The notes below the pieces were generated by a model that made no database searches, was not told the origin of the DNA, and was given only the letters and a program-made list of their open reading frames with translations. Both the position numbers and the translations under genes were made by a program. 64,000 nucleotides of DNA, from positions 12,976,001-13,040,000 of the forward strand of contig JAZBRS010000037.1 of NCBI GenBank assembly GCA_037176725.1, given 5' to 3'. Below, piece after piece: positions 12,115-21,916 of the stretch. Source of the stretch: Posidonia oceanica. Taxonomy: Eukaryota > Streptophyta > Magnoliopsida > Alismatales > Posidoniaceae. Each line of letters begins with the position of its first letter. The stretch's first letter is position 1.

Positions 12115-13306
12115 AATCGCCGGCCAGACTAATTCCAATTTTCCCTACTTACTAAGTTTTCACTTGTATGTAGGGTGGATGGTGCTTCTTTTTGGTTGGT
12201 TTTCTTGGATTTTCTCTTCTTTTTTTCTTTTTTTTTTTGTGAATTTTTAGGCTTTCTGATTTTTTTGGTATTTTGGGATTTCTGATTTTTGGATTTTGGG
12301 TTTTCTGATTTTTTTGGTAGTTTTTGGATTGATGAGTGCAGTCACAACCGTCTACTCACAGCTTTTGCAGCATTGCCTAGTATTATCTAGGGCGAGTGAG
12401 CTTTCCCTTCTAACATGCCTAGTCTGTTGAGAACTTAGAACCTCATACTAGCCTTGGTTTGATTGTTGTTTCCTTCGTTTAATCAGTCCCTGAACTTCTA
12501 GGATTCCCTGCCCCTTGTCTGTGAGTGAGATAGGTGGAGGAGGTTTGAAGTACAGTAAGCTCTCGACTTTGGCTTAGGTTGTGAATTCCACTTGCCTTTC
12601 CTTGGCCCTTAATGCGTCTTTCTAGGATTTAGGCTTTAGACACATAGATAGCTTTTGTTATGTTCCTTTTCTGCTCTTTGGACAGCTCTTTGCTGACCTC
12701 TTTTAGTTGGACAGTTTCTTTTACTGTCTCTTTTCATTTGTTCCTCACTTGGACAGCTTCTTTGCTGCCTTCTTTCCTCTCTGTTTGGGTAGTTTTTGCT
12801 GCCATCTTTTCTGGAAGCTTTCTAAGTTTAATTGGCAAGCAGTTCGTACCATAAGCCTTTGCTCCGAGCCTGCCTTTCTCTTACCTCTCCGTGCAAGTGT
12901 ATGTGCAGACAGGACAAGGTTGAGGTTACCCTAGTTGTTCAGCTCCTTTTCTATTTAGGATGCAACCTTCTTCCTTGGCTAGGACTTGGTCTTTAGTTCT
13001 TTCTTGACTTTGGCATGCTAATTAAGGGTGTACTGTATGTAACTCCCACGAATCTAAAGATGCCTTTAGGTTGTTACAACCAGTGGTTAGACCTTCCCTG
13101 GGTGTCACGGTCTTTGCTTGGGAACCTTAGGTAATACTTTGGCAGTTCTGCTTATTGCCTCTAAGTTGTTGGGTATAGTCCACACTCATCAATCATTACT
13201 TATAATCTAACTTAGCATTAGAGATAAATAAAGATAAGTAAAGGAAAACAGAGTACGGAAAGAAAAATGTCTTATTTACATGTTTTAATTGAATTAACCA
13301 CTACCC
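12115..13306 (-). other. Non-coding region 3' of the B gag pseudogene
   Basis: No gene is seen. The left end next to the LTR start at 12114 reads ATCGCCGGCC, which is not a clear polypurine tract. Around 12200-12330 there is T-rich low-complexity sequence with repeats of a GGATTTTGGG-like motif. GGTTGT-T-ACAACC near 13070 is a small inverted repeat. No protease, reverse transcriptase or integrase is found on either strand, so pol is either absent from this element or displaced outside the window. Confidence 0.6.
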
Positions 13307-15937
13307 TTAGTCGGGTTCAGTGGAACTTTGCACCTCCCTTCCCAGATGAGGGGGCTTACCTGAGGGGTGACTGCGGAAGTCTGCCCCTGGCATTAAGTGG
13401 TTAGGTGCTTGTGGCACATGTTCTTGTCGTTCCTTTGGTTTGTGCCCCGTCCTTGCTTTCAGAGGGTTAGAGTCGGACTCATTCTGACCCATTCCAGGCG
13501 GTGTGCCCCTGGTGGCTTTGTTTTGGAGTGAGGCTATCAGATGTCCTCCTTTTGAAGTGCGACCACTGATGTGCTCTGTAGTAACCTCTCCTCGACTATG
13601 ACTGCCCCTAGTGTGTCTGTTTGTAGAATCGGGCGGCTTAGGAGGAGGATCAGCTCTTGCTTGGGCTGCTTGGAGAGCTTGGTAGAGTGAACTGAGTGCA
13701 GCTTTTGTTTTATACCAGTCTGAATCCACGTATTCATCGTAGATGGGCAACTGGTCTTCTTCTGTTAAGCCCTGGAACATTTGAGCGTCCACTGTCTCCT
13801 CGTCGGGCCAATTTATGTCAGTGTACTCATCATAGATGAGCGACCAGTCACCTTCCATTAAATTCTGGGGCATATGAGGATTCAGAGTAGGTGTTGAGGG
13901 TGCCTTAGGATTAAGGTCCGCTTTGCTTGATGGGCTTTGTTCTGAATTTGCCCATATGCACTGGATGTTTGCAAGCTTAGATCGAGCAGCAGATAAGATG
14001 ATCTCTGCATCCGCGTGAGCCACTCAATGGCTGAACGAGGGTTCTTCATGTATCAGTTGTTGTCCTTGTTGAGCCGCCTTTAGTCTTGCTTTGAGCTCAG
14101 GCCACATGATATCACCCTTGTCATTAAGATTATGAATTTTATCTTTGACGGTGAAGCATTCTTTAAGGGTGTGCCCGTTGTTCTGGTGGTAAGGGCAGTA
14201 CTTGGACATATCAGTGTTAGGATAACTCGGACTAGGCTCTGGGAGCTGCAGATCTCCATTTTCAACCAGCATCATGAATGTATCGGGGATTGATTCAGGA
14301 AGCGGAAGATAGTTTTGCCTCTGAGGGCCTTTGTAGCTTCGTGGAGGAGGGACGCTGTGATAGTTCCTCTGCCCCTGTGGTTGCCCCTGGTATCTTTGCT
14401 GGGCATGTACTGGATAATCAGGTGGTTGTTGTTGTTGGTGCTGCATTGACTGCACCAACTACTCCTGGTACTGCGCTGGTTGGCTTAGGTACAGCTCTGG
14501 CTGATATTGGGTTGGTTGCCTTTTGGCTAGGTGTGATTGCTCAGACTAGTATTGGCCCTTCTGCTTCTGCTGGATTGAGACCTGTGCCATGTCACTAGTG
14601 ATCCCTTCAAGTGTATAGCCAGTGCCCTTCTTTTTGCCCCTTCCCTCGAGCTCTAAGAATGGTAGGTCCTCTTTGTGATGGAGGATCCTTGCAGCGCGTT
14701 CGTGTAGCTGAGGGTATGTTTAGAGGTCACTCATTAGTAGCCCTGTTCTGAGTACTCCTGTGGTGTTGCGGGCGATGATCTCGACAGCTTGGCTTTCAGG
14801 AATATAGCATTTAGACTTTGCAGCCATGTCCCTCCATCTACTTGCAAAAGTGGCGAACTCCTCATCAGGTTTCATCTTTTCAGCGAGGAGGTCGCTCATT
14901 GTAGGCTCGTGCTGGATGCGATGGACATATTGACGTAGAAATTTCTCCTGGACCATCTTGAAGTCACTGAGATCATATACTGTGAGCGTGTTGAACCATC
15001 CCAGTGCTTCTCCTTCGAAGCTCTTAAAGAAGAGGTAGATTATAAACCTGTTATCATATTGATAAGGCAAAGCATCCATGGTGAATGTGGCTAGATGGCC
15101 CCTTGGATCCTCTATTTCACTGTATTTCCTCATTTTTGGCATTTTGAATCTAGGTGGAAGAACAAAATGAGGAAATTTCGACGTGTCAAACCCTATTGGT
15201 GCTTTAGTTGTAACTCCAGCCTCTGTTAGTGTCTCAGATATCATTCTTTTGATGTCCTGTCCTGGCACGGCTTGTTGCCCCTGGCTTAGGTGCCCATGTG
15301 TTTGGTGGAGCAGTGGTGATAGAGGGTTGTATGGTTGAGAGAAGGGTAGGGATTAATGTCGAGTGTAGTATGATTGTGCGTTAGCGGGAGGTTGTGGTGA
15401 GTGTGTTATTCCAGGATATTGTGGTTGGTATGATATCCCGGGATATTGTGGTTGTTGGTAGGTTGTGTGAGGTGGTATGGTTTGATGTATGGAAGGATAG
15501 GTTAGTGTTGTGTATGTGTGAGTGGGCGTGGTTAATGGGTTTTGGTGGTAGGTTGAGAAAGAAGGTTGGTGGGCGAATGAGATTTGTGGGCTCCTAAATA
15601 AGGGATGGTGATGCCGTGCCAGGAGTTGGTAGATCTCATTAGCCGCTTCCTCAGACAGATAGGAAGCGGTCGATGTAGGTGGCACTACTTGGGAGGTTAT
15701 GCCAGAATTTGTGTGTTCAAACGGGATACTCCGAGGTCGGGAGTAGCTTATTTCTCTTTCTTCTTCACATGACTGGCTCATTGCTTGCGAGAAACTAGGG
15801 GTTTTTGGCTCCTCTGCTTGTGGAGTTGAAGTTTTGAATAAGAACCCATTGGGGTCCGTGCTTGGTCGTGCCGTGGAGGTAGAGGTTGAAGTAGAGGTCA
15901 CATGGAAGCGCCCTTGATTTGGTTGATAGAGCTCCAT
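13307..15937 (-). pseudogene. gag pseudogene of element B (in-frame stops only)
   Basis: A single minus-strand frame runs from the ATG at 15937 to a TAA at 13307, about 876 codons. It is interrupted by in-frame stops at about 15353, 14720, 14551, 14459 and 14024, with no frameshift. Domains in order: a Pro/Ser/Thr/Gln/Tyr-rich N-terminal part (15937-15300); the retrotransposon Gag domain (about 15200-14750, with FEGEALGWFNTL and FATFASRWRDMA); a Gln-rich spacer; and a zinc-knuckle-like CPYHQNNGHTLKEC around 14175. The C-terminal part (14023-13307) is acidic and then basic and is not recognised. Gag would form the virus-like particle in the cytoplasm. All five stops can be explained by one C-to-T change in a Gln or Arg codon, as expected for methylated DNA. 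No pol follows. Confidence 0.8.
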
Positions 15938-17582
15938 TACAAGATTGTGTTTTTTTTTCTTTCTTTTTTCTTTTCTTTTCTTTTTTTTGCTTTTGCTTTT
16001 CTTTTTTTCTCTTTTTTTTTCTTCTTTTTTTCTTCTTCTTTTCTTCTTTTTTCCTTTAAGTTATTACAAAAAACTTGAAAAGAAAATTTACAGACTCGAA
16101 TACACTATCTAATACAGACTCGATTAAAATGAAAGTAAAAATAACAGTAAACAGTTTTGACGTTTCTGCAACCTGTTAACAAAGATAATTAGATTCCTGC
16201 AAACAAGGCACACTGAACGGAGCGTTTCACTGTAGTCACCCATTACTCGGATGACCAAACAAGTCGCCGGTTAACCGGGCGACTGAGCGAGGTGCCTTCT
16301 GAACAGGCGGCTCAGAGCCTGTTCCTCTAGCAAACCAGGTTTGTCTTGGACAGATTGCACAACACACAGGAAAAAAGGATACAAGTTGCAGATAGATCGC
16401 TGTTTTTACTGTTTAAGTGGTTAGCTAGTTAATTAATTAGTTAAACCTATGTGTTTATACTGAATGGGATTTGTTGGCTTATAGGTACCAGCCTTTGACC
16501 TTCTTTAGGGTCCACTAAGAGGGCTTAGATGGCGGGCTTGTCTCTCTAAAGAGGGACCCACCACCTAGGATTCTGTCCTTAGGCTTGGCACTTAACAATC
16601 CACAAAACAATAAATAAACAAAGAATATCAAAGTGTCAAGTATCTACTAAGGATTATTTTGACTCAAGGAAGAGGAGGAGTCAAAATAAAACCCTAGGAC
16701 ACCTTGAGTTCTTAATCTAACTATCCCGATCAAGTAGAGTATGGGAGAGCGACTTGCATTGGCCCAGGTTTGCTCTACTTGGTTGTTTTAGTTAGAGAAA
16801 GAGATCTCAGGGAACTTTAACTTTGATATCAATAAAATAGTTTCCACTTTAAGGGTGGACACATACAAACCTAAAATCGGAATAAAAAACTAAAATTACA
16901 GTGAACAGGATGTTAATCAGTTTTTAAACTACTGCAGATCTAAAAGAAAAGCAACGCAAGCTACTGAAAATAATAAACGATCTACAGTGAAATAAACACC
17001 TAGATCCAGTCGCCTGTAATGGGTGCGCCTTGAGAGGTCACCGCAGTGAACTGCGACTGACTCAGGCACTGGATTACTAGGCGGCTGGAAACCGGAGTTC
17101 TCTGTTTTTCAGAACAGTAGTAACCCGACCCTTTACGACCCTGGACAAGAGGTTGTCATTGCCTCAAAGTGCTAACGAGACCTCTTGCCTTAAGATCAAG
17201 GTGGTTGGGTTAGAAAAACTGTTCTAATGACAGAAAACGCTATGGGGTTTAGGAGTTGTGAAAACCTAGGCGCACGGCCTCCTAAATCGAAAACAAAAGA
17301 AAGAAACAACTAGATCTAAAGAAGTAAATGAAGGAAGGAAGGAAAATACTCACGTAGCACAGAGGGTTGGCTAAAGCCAGGTCCCACCGTGATCGCCACT
17401 TTCTGTGGATGGATTTTTGGGGTGTTGAAGATGAAGATGCCGGTGCTTCCACGTATGTCGACAGCTTAGTTGTGATCACCACTCGCCTTTGGGTAGACAA
17501 GACACCTGGGGGAGATTGTGAAGATGTGGGTCCTCGGTGTAGTAATCCTGAATTCTGATCGTCCATGCACGATGCCAAAGCT
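15938..17582 (-). other. Leader region of element B, rich in inverted repeats
   Basis: This is the stretch 5' of the B gag, read on the minus strand. Next to the gag ATG (15945-16065) is a long pyrimidine-rich low-complexity run on the plus strand. The rest contains many clean inverted repeats: TTATTTTGACTC with its complement (16654-16689), GAACAGGC (16301-16324), GTCGCC...GGCGAC (16263-16283), CAAGTAGAG...CTCTACTTG (16731-16781), CGCAGT-GA-ACTGCG (17042-17055) and CAAGAGGT...ACCTCTTG (17146-17187). I find no recognisable primer-binding site at the right-hand end. Confidence 0.6.
17353..17566 (-). CDS. Small unrecognised ORF, possible first exon
   Basis: From an ATG at 17566 on the minus strand, about 71 codons read through Ser/Thr/Pro-rich and then Arg/Trp-rich sequence (KWRSRWDLALANP). 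After this comes GTGAGT, a good match to a plant 5' splice site (GT at 17353-17352). The frame stays open to 17282 through a hydrophobic, T-rich stretch that looks like intron sequence. No domain is recognised. It could be a leader exon of element B, a captured host exon or chance. It lies within 20 bp of the LTR end at 17587. Confidence 0.25.
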
Positions 17583-18402
17583 TGCGTGCACCGATCAAAA
17601 TAGGCTCACTATATGCGGCAGGATCCGAGGGAAGAAACTCGACTCAGAAACGCTAGCAAAAGAAAAGAAAAGAAATGATAAGACTAATCGAAGTCGCCAC
17701 CTGGTCTATTGAATTAGGAGACAAGGAAAACCAAGGGTAAAGCATGAAAAGACATGCAAAACCGGATGCAAAGAGGGGGCAAAGGGATGCAATGCAATGC
17801 TATTCTATGCTATGCTATGACTCATGCCTAGGATAAAGGAAAGGTCGATGCGAGCCAAGAGAAAGGGCAAGGACTCCTGTTACGTACGGGGAAGGTATTA
17901 GGCACCCCCGATACGTCCGAGAGTCGGTCTTTCTTAGGCAATCTCGCACTAATGCAGGGAAATGCTAGCCTAATGCCTAAATGCAATGAATGCCTACCTG
18001 CTATGCATGGGAAATAAACGTGCTATCGATGTGCTCAACAACACTGCTAGTGTTCCGAACTAGGCGGACCTTGGTTTGTGAGAACTCCTAGGCAGTAAGC
18101 ATCATAGCCCTAATGTAAATGCAAGCGATAAAACAAAGCTGCGGGGAAAACCAGGCAATATAAACGACATGCAAGCAATAAAGCAAAGTAGGTGCGGAAA
18201 ACGAGGCAAAGCACGGAAAACGATGTAGGGCATGGAAAACAATGCAGGAGCGTGGAAATTGATGCAAAAACGAGGTGCAAAATCAAAATAAGGGTTGGGC
18301 AACATGCATGGGGGTGGCAACAAGTATAAGAAGCAATAAAACGCAAAAAACGGCGAAGAAAGCAAAATCAGCGCTTGAAATTGAGTCAAGCCAACTGCAA
18401 GT

Positions 18403-19783
18403 GTTGGACGCTGGCAACAGTGGCGTCCAACGTTGGATGCTGCCATTGCTGGCGTTCAACAACTGCTGGAGGCAGACAGCATGCAAGTTTTTAGAAAACA
18501 ACGCATTCTAGCTATATGGATGCAGTACAGATTCAGAAATGCAGCTAAATGGGTGCAAGGCATACAGAGCTAACATGACAGAGGTTCAGAAGAGGAATTA
18601 GAGCAAAGGGCAAGCTAGGATCAAAGATCAAAGCAAGCAGAGTGTTGGACGCCCTTGAACATGGCGTCCAACGTTAGACGCCAGAGTGGCTGGCGTCCAA
18701 CACAGGCCAGAGAGAAACAAAAGAAAAAAAACATACAAGAGACAAATAAAAAATGGGAACATGCATTTGGGCTACTGGAGATAAGCATAGGGCAAATATG
18801 CAATCAAGGGAAGCATAAGAAACCAAAAAAAATTACCTGTAGCATGTACCAGGCCAAAGGCACAACCAGAATGTTGGACGCGAGCTAGGCCGGTGTCCAA
18901 TGTTGGACGCCGGCACTAGCAGCGTACAACGCCCTGGGAGGCACAAACACACAAAAAAAAACTTGCAAAACACAAGCAAATGAACTAAGAAAGCCATGGA
19001 ATAATTGCAAAGGAAGCTAAGCATGCATGGTAAACACAGAAGTCATGTAAATAAGCAAGATCAGAGCATTATGCAAGCATCTAAAAGCAAACAGAGGAGC
19101 AGGGACGTTAGACGCTGGAGACAGCAGCGTCCAATGTTGGACGTTGAAGTCCCTGGCGTCCAACGACCACAGCATGCAAACTTACCTATGCTAAGGGGAA
19201 CTCAGCTCTAAACCCCACCTATATGCATGCAAACATACTGATGGCATACCAGAGCAAAAGAAACATGTATAGCAAGCATTTAAGTCAAGGAAAGCAAGAA
19301 AGGAAGAACATGCATGGGAATAAAAGTAAAAAGACTAAAAGAAATAACATGCAATTTAAGAGGAGGCTAACAATCCTAAGCATGGTTGCCATAGAGGCCA
19401 GGCATTACTAGGCATACACAGAACATCATAGGTATCAAAAATAGGCAAGATACAAGCATGGCAACAAAGTAAAGCTAACAGAGCATGTTGGATGCTGGAT
19501 GAACCAGCATCCAACGTTGGATGCGGCTCACCTAGGCGTCCAACGCAGGCAGGAAGCAAACAGATTCAAAGCATGCAAGAAAGATTAGGCATGGATCAAA
19601 GCAAAGAAGTAAGCATGGTATAGCATCTGAAAACGAGTAAAGGAGGCATGCTACATGGATCTACAAAATAACAAGCAATAGCAAGGCATGGGAAGCATTA
19701 GAACAAGAGCAAAGCAAAACAGGGTGTTGGACGCTGGCCTATGCCGCGTCCAACGTTGGTCGCACCAGATGGCGCGTCCAACA
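18403..19783 (-). repeat. Six loci of paired GTTGGACGC/GCGTCCAAC hairpins in LTR D
   Basis: Loci begin at about 18403, 18644, 18873, 19107, 19487 and 19726, so most are 229-241 bp apart. Each reads GTTGGACGC, a 10-12 bp loop, GCGTCCAAC, then GTTGGACGC again, a loop, and GCGTCCAAC, i.e. two hairpins joined at a palindrome. In the locus at 19487 both arms changed together to GTTGGATGC and GCATCCAAC, extending to a 12-bp perfect arm. The sequence between loci is not obviously repeated. Confidence 0.85.
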
Positions 19784-20617
19784 CACTGAACTTTGCTTCA
19801 GTTAAGCGAGGCCGCCAAACTGATCAAAAACTTCAACTAAACAAGCTAACAAGCAAAGGTGGTCGATAACAAGCATGGTGGTATGCTTGGTGCTGAAATT
19901 AGATGAGTGGATTGCTCCACCCATCTCCTCCTCCTTATCGCCAGAAAACCAAGCGATGGAGGGGTGTGTGCTGTGCTAAAGTGCATGGAAAGCAAGGGAA
20001 AACACTCACACTAGCATGCATGGGCCTAAGGGAAAGAAAACCAACCTTTTGGCAGCCTAGAGCAGTGGTACCACCTTCATCACCGGCGCTGTAGAAGTTG
20101 CGACAGAGCCAACTCCGGTGAGGTCACGCAAGCTGCTGGAAGCACCGGAGAGGGCGGCGAGTGGTCGAGGATGGAGATGGATACTTGGTTTGTGCTCTGG
20201 AATCGTCGAATTCCCTCTTGGCTTTGTGTGGTCACTACTGGAACGATGGGAAGGAGGCTGTTTTGTGCAGCATGGGTTCAAGTGCAAGCTGTGGCTTTTG
20301 CAGGCGGTTGCAGGTGGTGTCAGAGGCTTCTAAGTGTGTGGGAGGCTCGAGGAATGTCAAGGGCATGGCAGAGGTGTGTCAGATGGCCGGCGGAGCCACG
20401 ACGGTGGCTGACACGGGCAGCCGAAGGCTATGAGGGCAGAGAGAGCGGGATTTGGGCTGAAATCGAAATGATGGGTTTCAAAGGTAGTAACTCATCCTTG
20501 GAAGGTAGTGGATGAGCTGGAGGGCAAGAGGGGATAGGTAGTAAGTGCGGGGAGGCAGTGGATTGGACGGGAGGTGAGCTGGAGGGGGCGGAACAGCCAC
20601 TGCTGCAACCAAGCCAT

Positions 20618-20732
20618 TGGACGCTGGAGCAGGAGGCATCCAACGTTGGACGCTAGCACAGGACGCGTCCAACGTGGGACGCTGGCACAGGACGCGTCTA
20701 ACGTTGGACGCTACCTATTCCGGCGTACAACA
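20618..20732 (-). repeat. Palindrome cluster near the start of LTR D
   Basis: Three tandem units carry the GCGTCCAACGTTGGACGC palindrome or one-base variants, alternating with GCTGGCACAGGAC spacers. It is the counterpart of the cluster at 11781-11897 in LTR B'. Confidence 0.85.
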
Positions 20733-20950
20733 CGCTCAGTTGGCAAAAGCTGTAAATGGGCTTGGGCTTAGGCCTAGAAAGGTTTAAAAAATTGCAAAAA
20801 GGCTTGGGTTAGGGCTTTTAAGGTTGGGTAAGGTTTTGGCTTGGTTTTGGGTTAGAAATGGGTTAGGAAAAAGGAGTGCCATTCCAAAGTCCACACGAGC
20901 CTGCGAGAGAAAACAACCAACTTCCAAGCTGTCAGAATGGGGTATCTACA

Positions 20951-20960
20951 GATGCCCCTC
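20951..20960 (-). promoter_or_regulatory. Polypurine tract of element D
   Basis: On the minus strand GAGGGGCATC lies directly before the LTR start TGTAGATACC. It is the expected primer for plus-strand DNA synthesis. The same ten bases precede the LTR of D2 (57840-57849). Confidence 0.75.
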
Positions 20961-21417
20961 GCTAAGCGAGGTCAAGCGTAGCGAGACCGCTGCTCAGGGT
21001 AGACAAGACACCCCACCTGACGCCGACAGGAGCACAAAATAACTGTAGGCGCGAGTCATTCACCTGGTGGATGCACTGGAAATCATGACTCAGAGCCACA
21101 ATGCAGATGCGAGCGCTGATGCAAATGCAATGCATGCTTGTGCAGATGCAATGCATGCCGATGCAACTATTTATCATGCAATGCTTGTCTGTAAAAGAAT
21201 GCGGGGCTGATGCAGAAGAGACGCCAAGAAAGCTGCAATGCAATGTATGCGTTTGGGGATAAGTCTGAGCTCACAAGAGGGACGCCTGACAAGACAGATG
21301 GGCTTGGCATCCGAGCAGTTAGGGCTGCTAGCCCAACAAGCAAAAAAGGGGGTAGACAATTGGACGGCTGTCGACTGAGCAGTTAGGGCTACCAGCCTGC
21401 AAGGGAAACAGAAGTAG
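20951..21417 (-). other. 3' UTR of element D, unique part
   Basis: This stretch lies between the D polypurine tract and the hairpin array. The first about 70 bases align with the 3' UTR of D2 (57840-57910), including the GCTCAGGGT...GACAAGACACCCC block. A stretch around 21080-21260 is rich in ATGCAATGCATGC-like motifs. No coding potential is recognised. Confidence 0.7.
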
Positions 21418-21916
21418 CTTGTTCTCGCCGGAGGAAACAAGCAAGAAAGAGAAAGGGGGAAGGCAAGTGTGGGCATCGTTCGCACGGAACGAGGCAACGC
21501 AAGGGCTGATCCTTGCACGAGGATACAGGGCAGGACTCTGAGCTTATGGGGTCTGAGAAGAGCATGTCCTTGCCCGAGGAAGCAAGTAGGAAAAGAAAGG
21601 GGGCAGGCAAGCGTAGGCATCGTCCGCACGGAGCGAGGCCACGCAAGGGCTGATCCTCGCACGAGGATACAGGGCAGGACTCCGAGCAAACGAGGTCCAA
21701 GAAGAGCTTGTCCTTGCCTGAGGAAGCAAGCAAGAAAAGGGAAAAGGCTTGTCCTTGCCCAAGGAAACAAGCCAGAGGGGAAGGAGAAAGAGGCTTGTCC
21801 TCGCCCGAGGAAGCAAGCGAGCGAGACTCCGTCCGCACGGAGTGGAGCCACGCGAAAAGGAAAAAGGCTTGTCCTCGCCCGAGGAAGCAAGCAAGAAAGG
21901 AAAAAGGCTTGTCCTC
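21418..21916 (-). repeat. Hairpin-module tandem array, part 1 (3' UTR of D)
   Basis: Repeats of the module GCTTG-T-CCTCG-CC-CGAGG-AAG-CAAGC and its relatives are separated by short A/G-rich spacers. The array is interrupted at 21917 by element E and resumes at 44790. Joining the two flanks at the duplicated TCCTC restores an ordinary array unit, which proves that E inserted into it. Confidence 0.9.
21912..21916. repeat. Target-site duplication of element E, left copy (TCCTC)
   Basis: The five bases before the LTR start at 21917 are TCCTC, identical to the five bases after the LTR end at 44784. A 5-bp duplication is the usual length for Ty3/gypsy integration. Confidence 0.93.

Larger units (their letters stand above)
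17587..20950 (-). mobile_element. 3' LTR of minus-strand element D (second LTR family, 3.4 kb)
   Basis: In minus orientation the LTR starts at 20950 (TGTAGATACCCC) and ends about 17587 (...GATCGGTGCA); the end could be 17583. Its last 150 bp are related to the end of the 5.7-kb LTRs, as seen in the shared GAGTCGAG and CTCGGATC blocks, so the families are cousins. The base to its right begins GATGCCCCTC, the complement of a polypurine tract, which marks a 3' LTR with the internal region to the right. No primer-binding site is recognisable on its left, consistent with flanking DNA there. The element appears to have inserted into the leader of B, although a shared LTR between two tandem elements is not excluded. 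Confidence 0.8.

Noticed and set aside
12105..12130. Junction at 12114/12115 considered as a polypurine tract beside a 3' LTR
   Set aside because: The ten bases next to the LTR start (ATCGCCGGCC) are not pyrimidine-rich on the plus strand, so I could not confirm that B' is the 3' LTR of the gag element.
15945..16065. Long pyrimidine run considered as a polypurine tract on the minus strand
   Set aside because: It lies just upstream of the gag start and not next to an LTR; it is better read as low-complexity leader.
17386..17403. Weak match to the primer-binding site (TGGCGATCACGGTGGGA on the minus strand)
   Set aside because: It lies about 180 bp from the LTR end and inside a small open frame. 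Several positions differ, so it is more likely chance.
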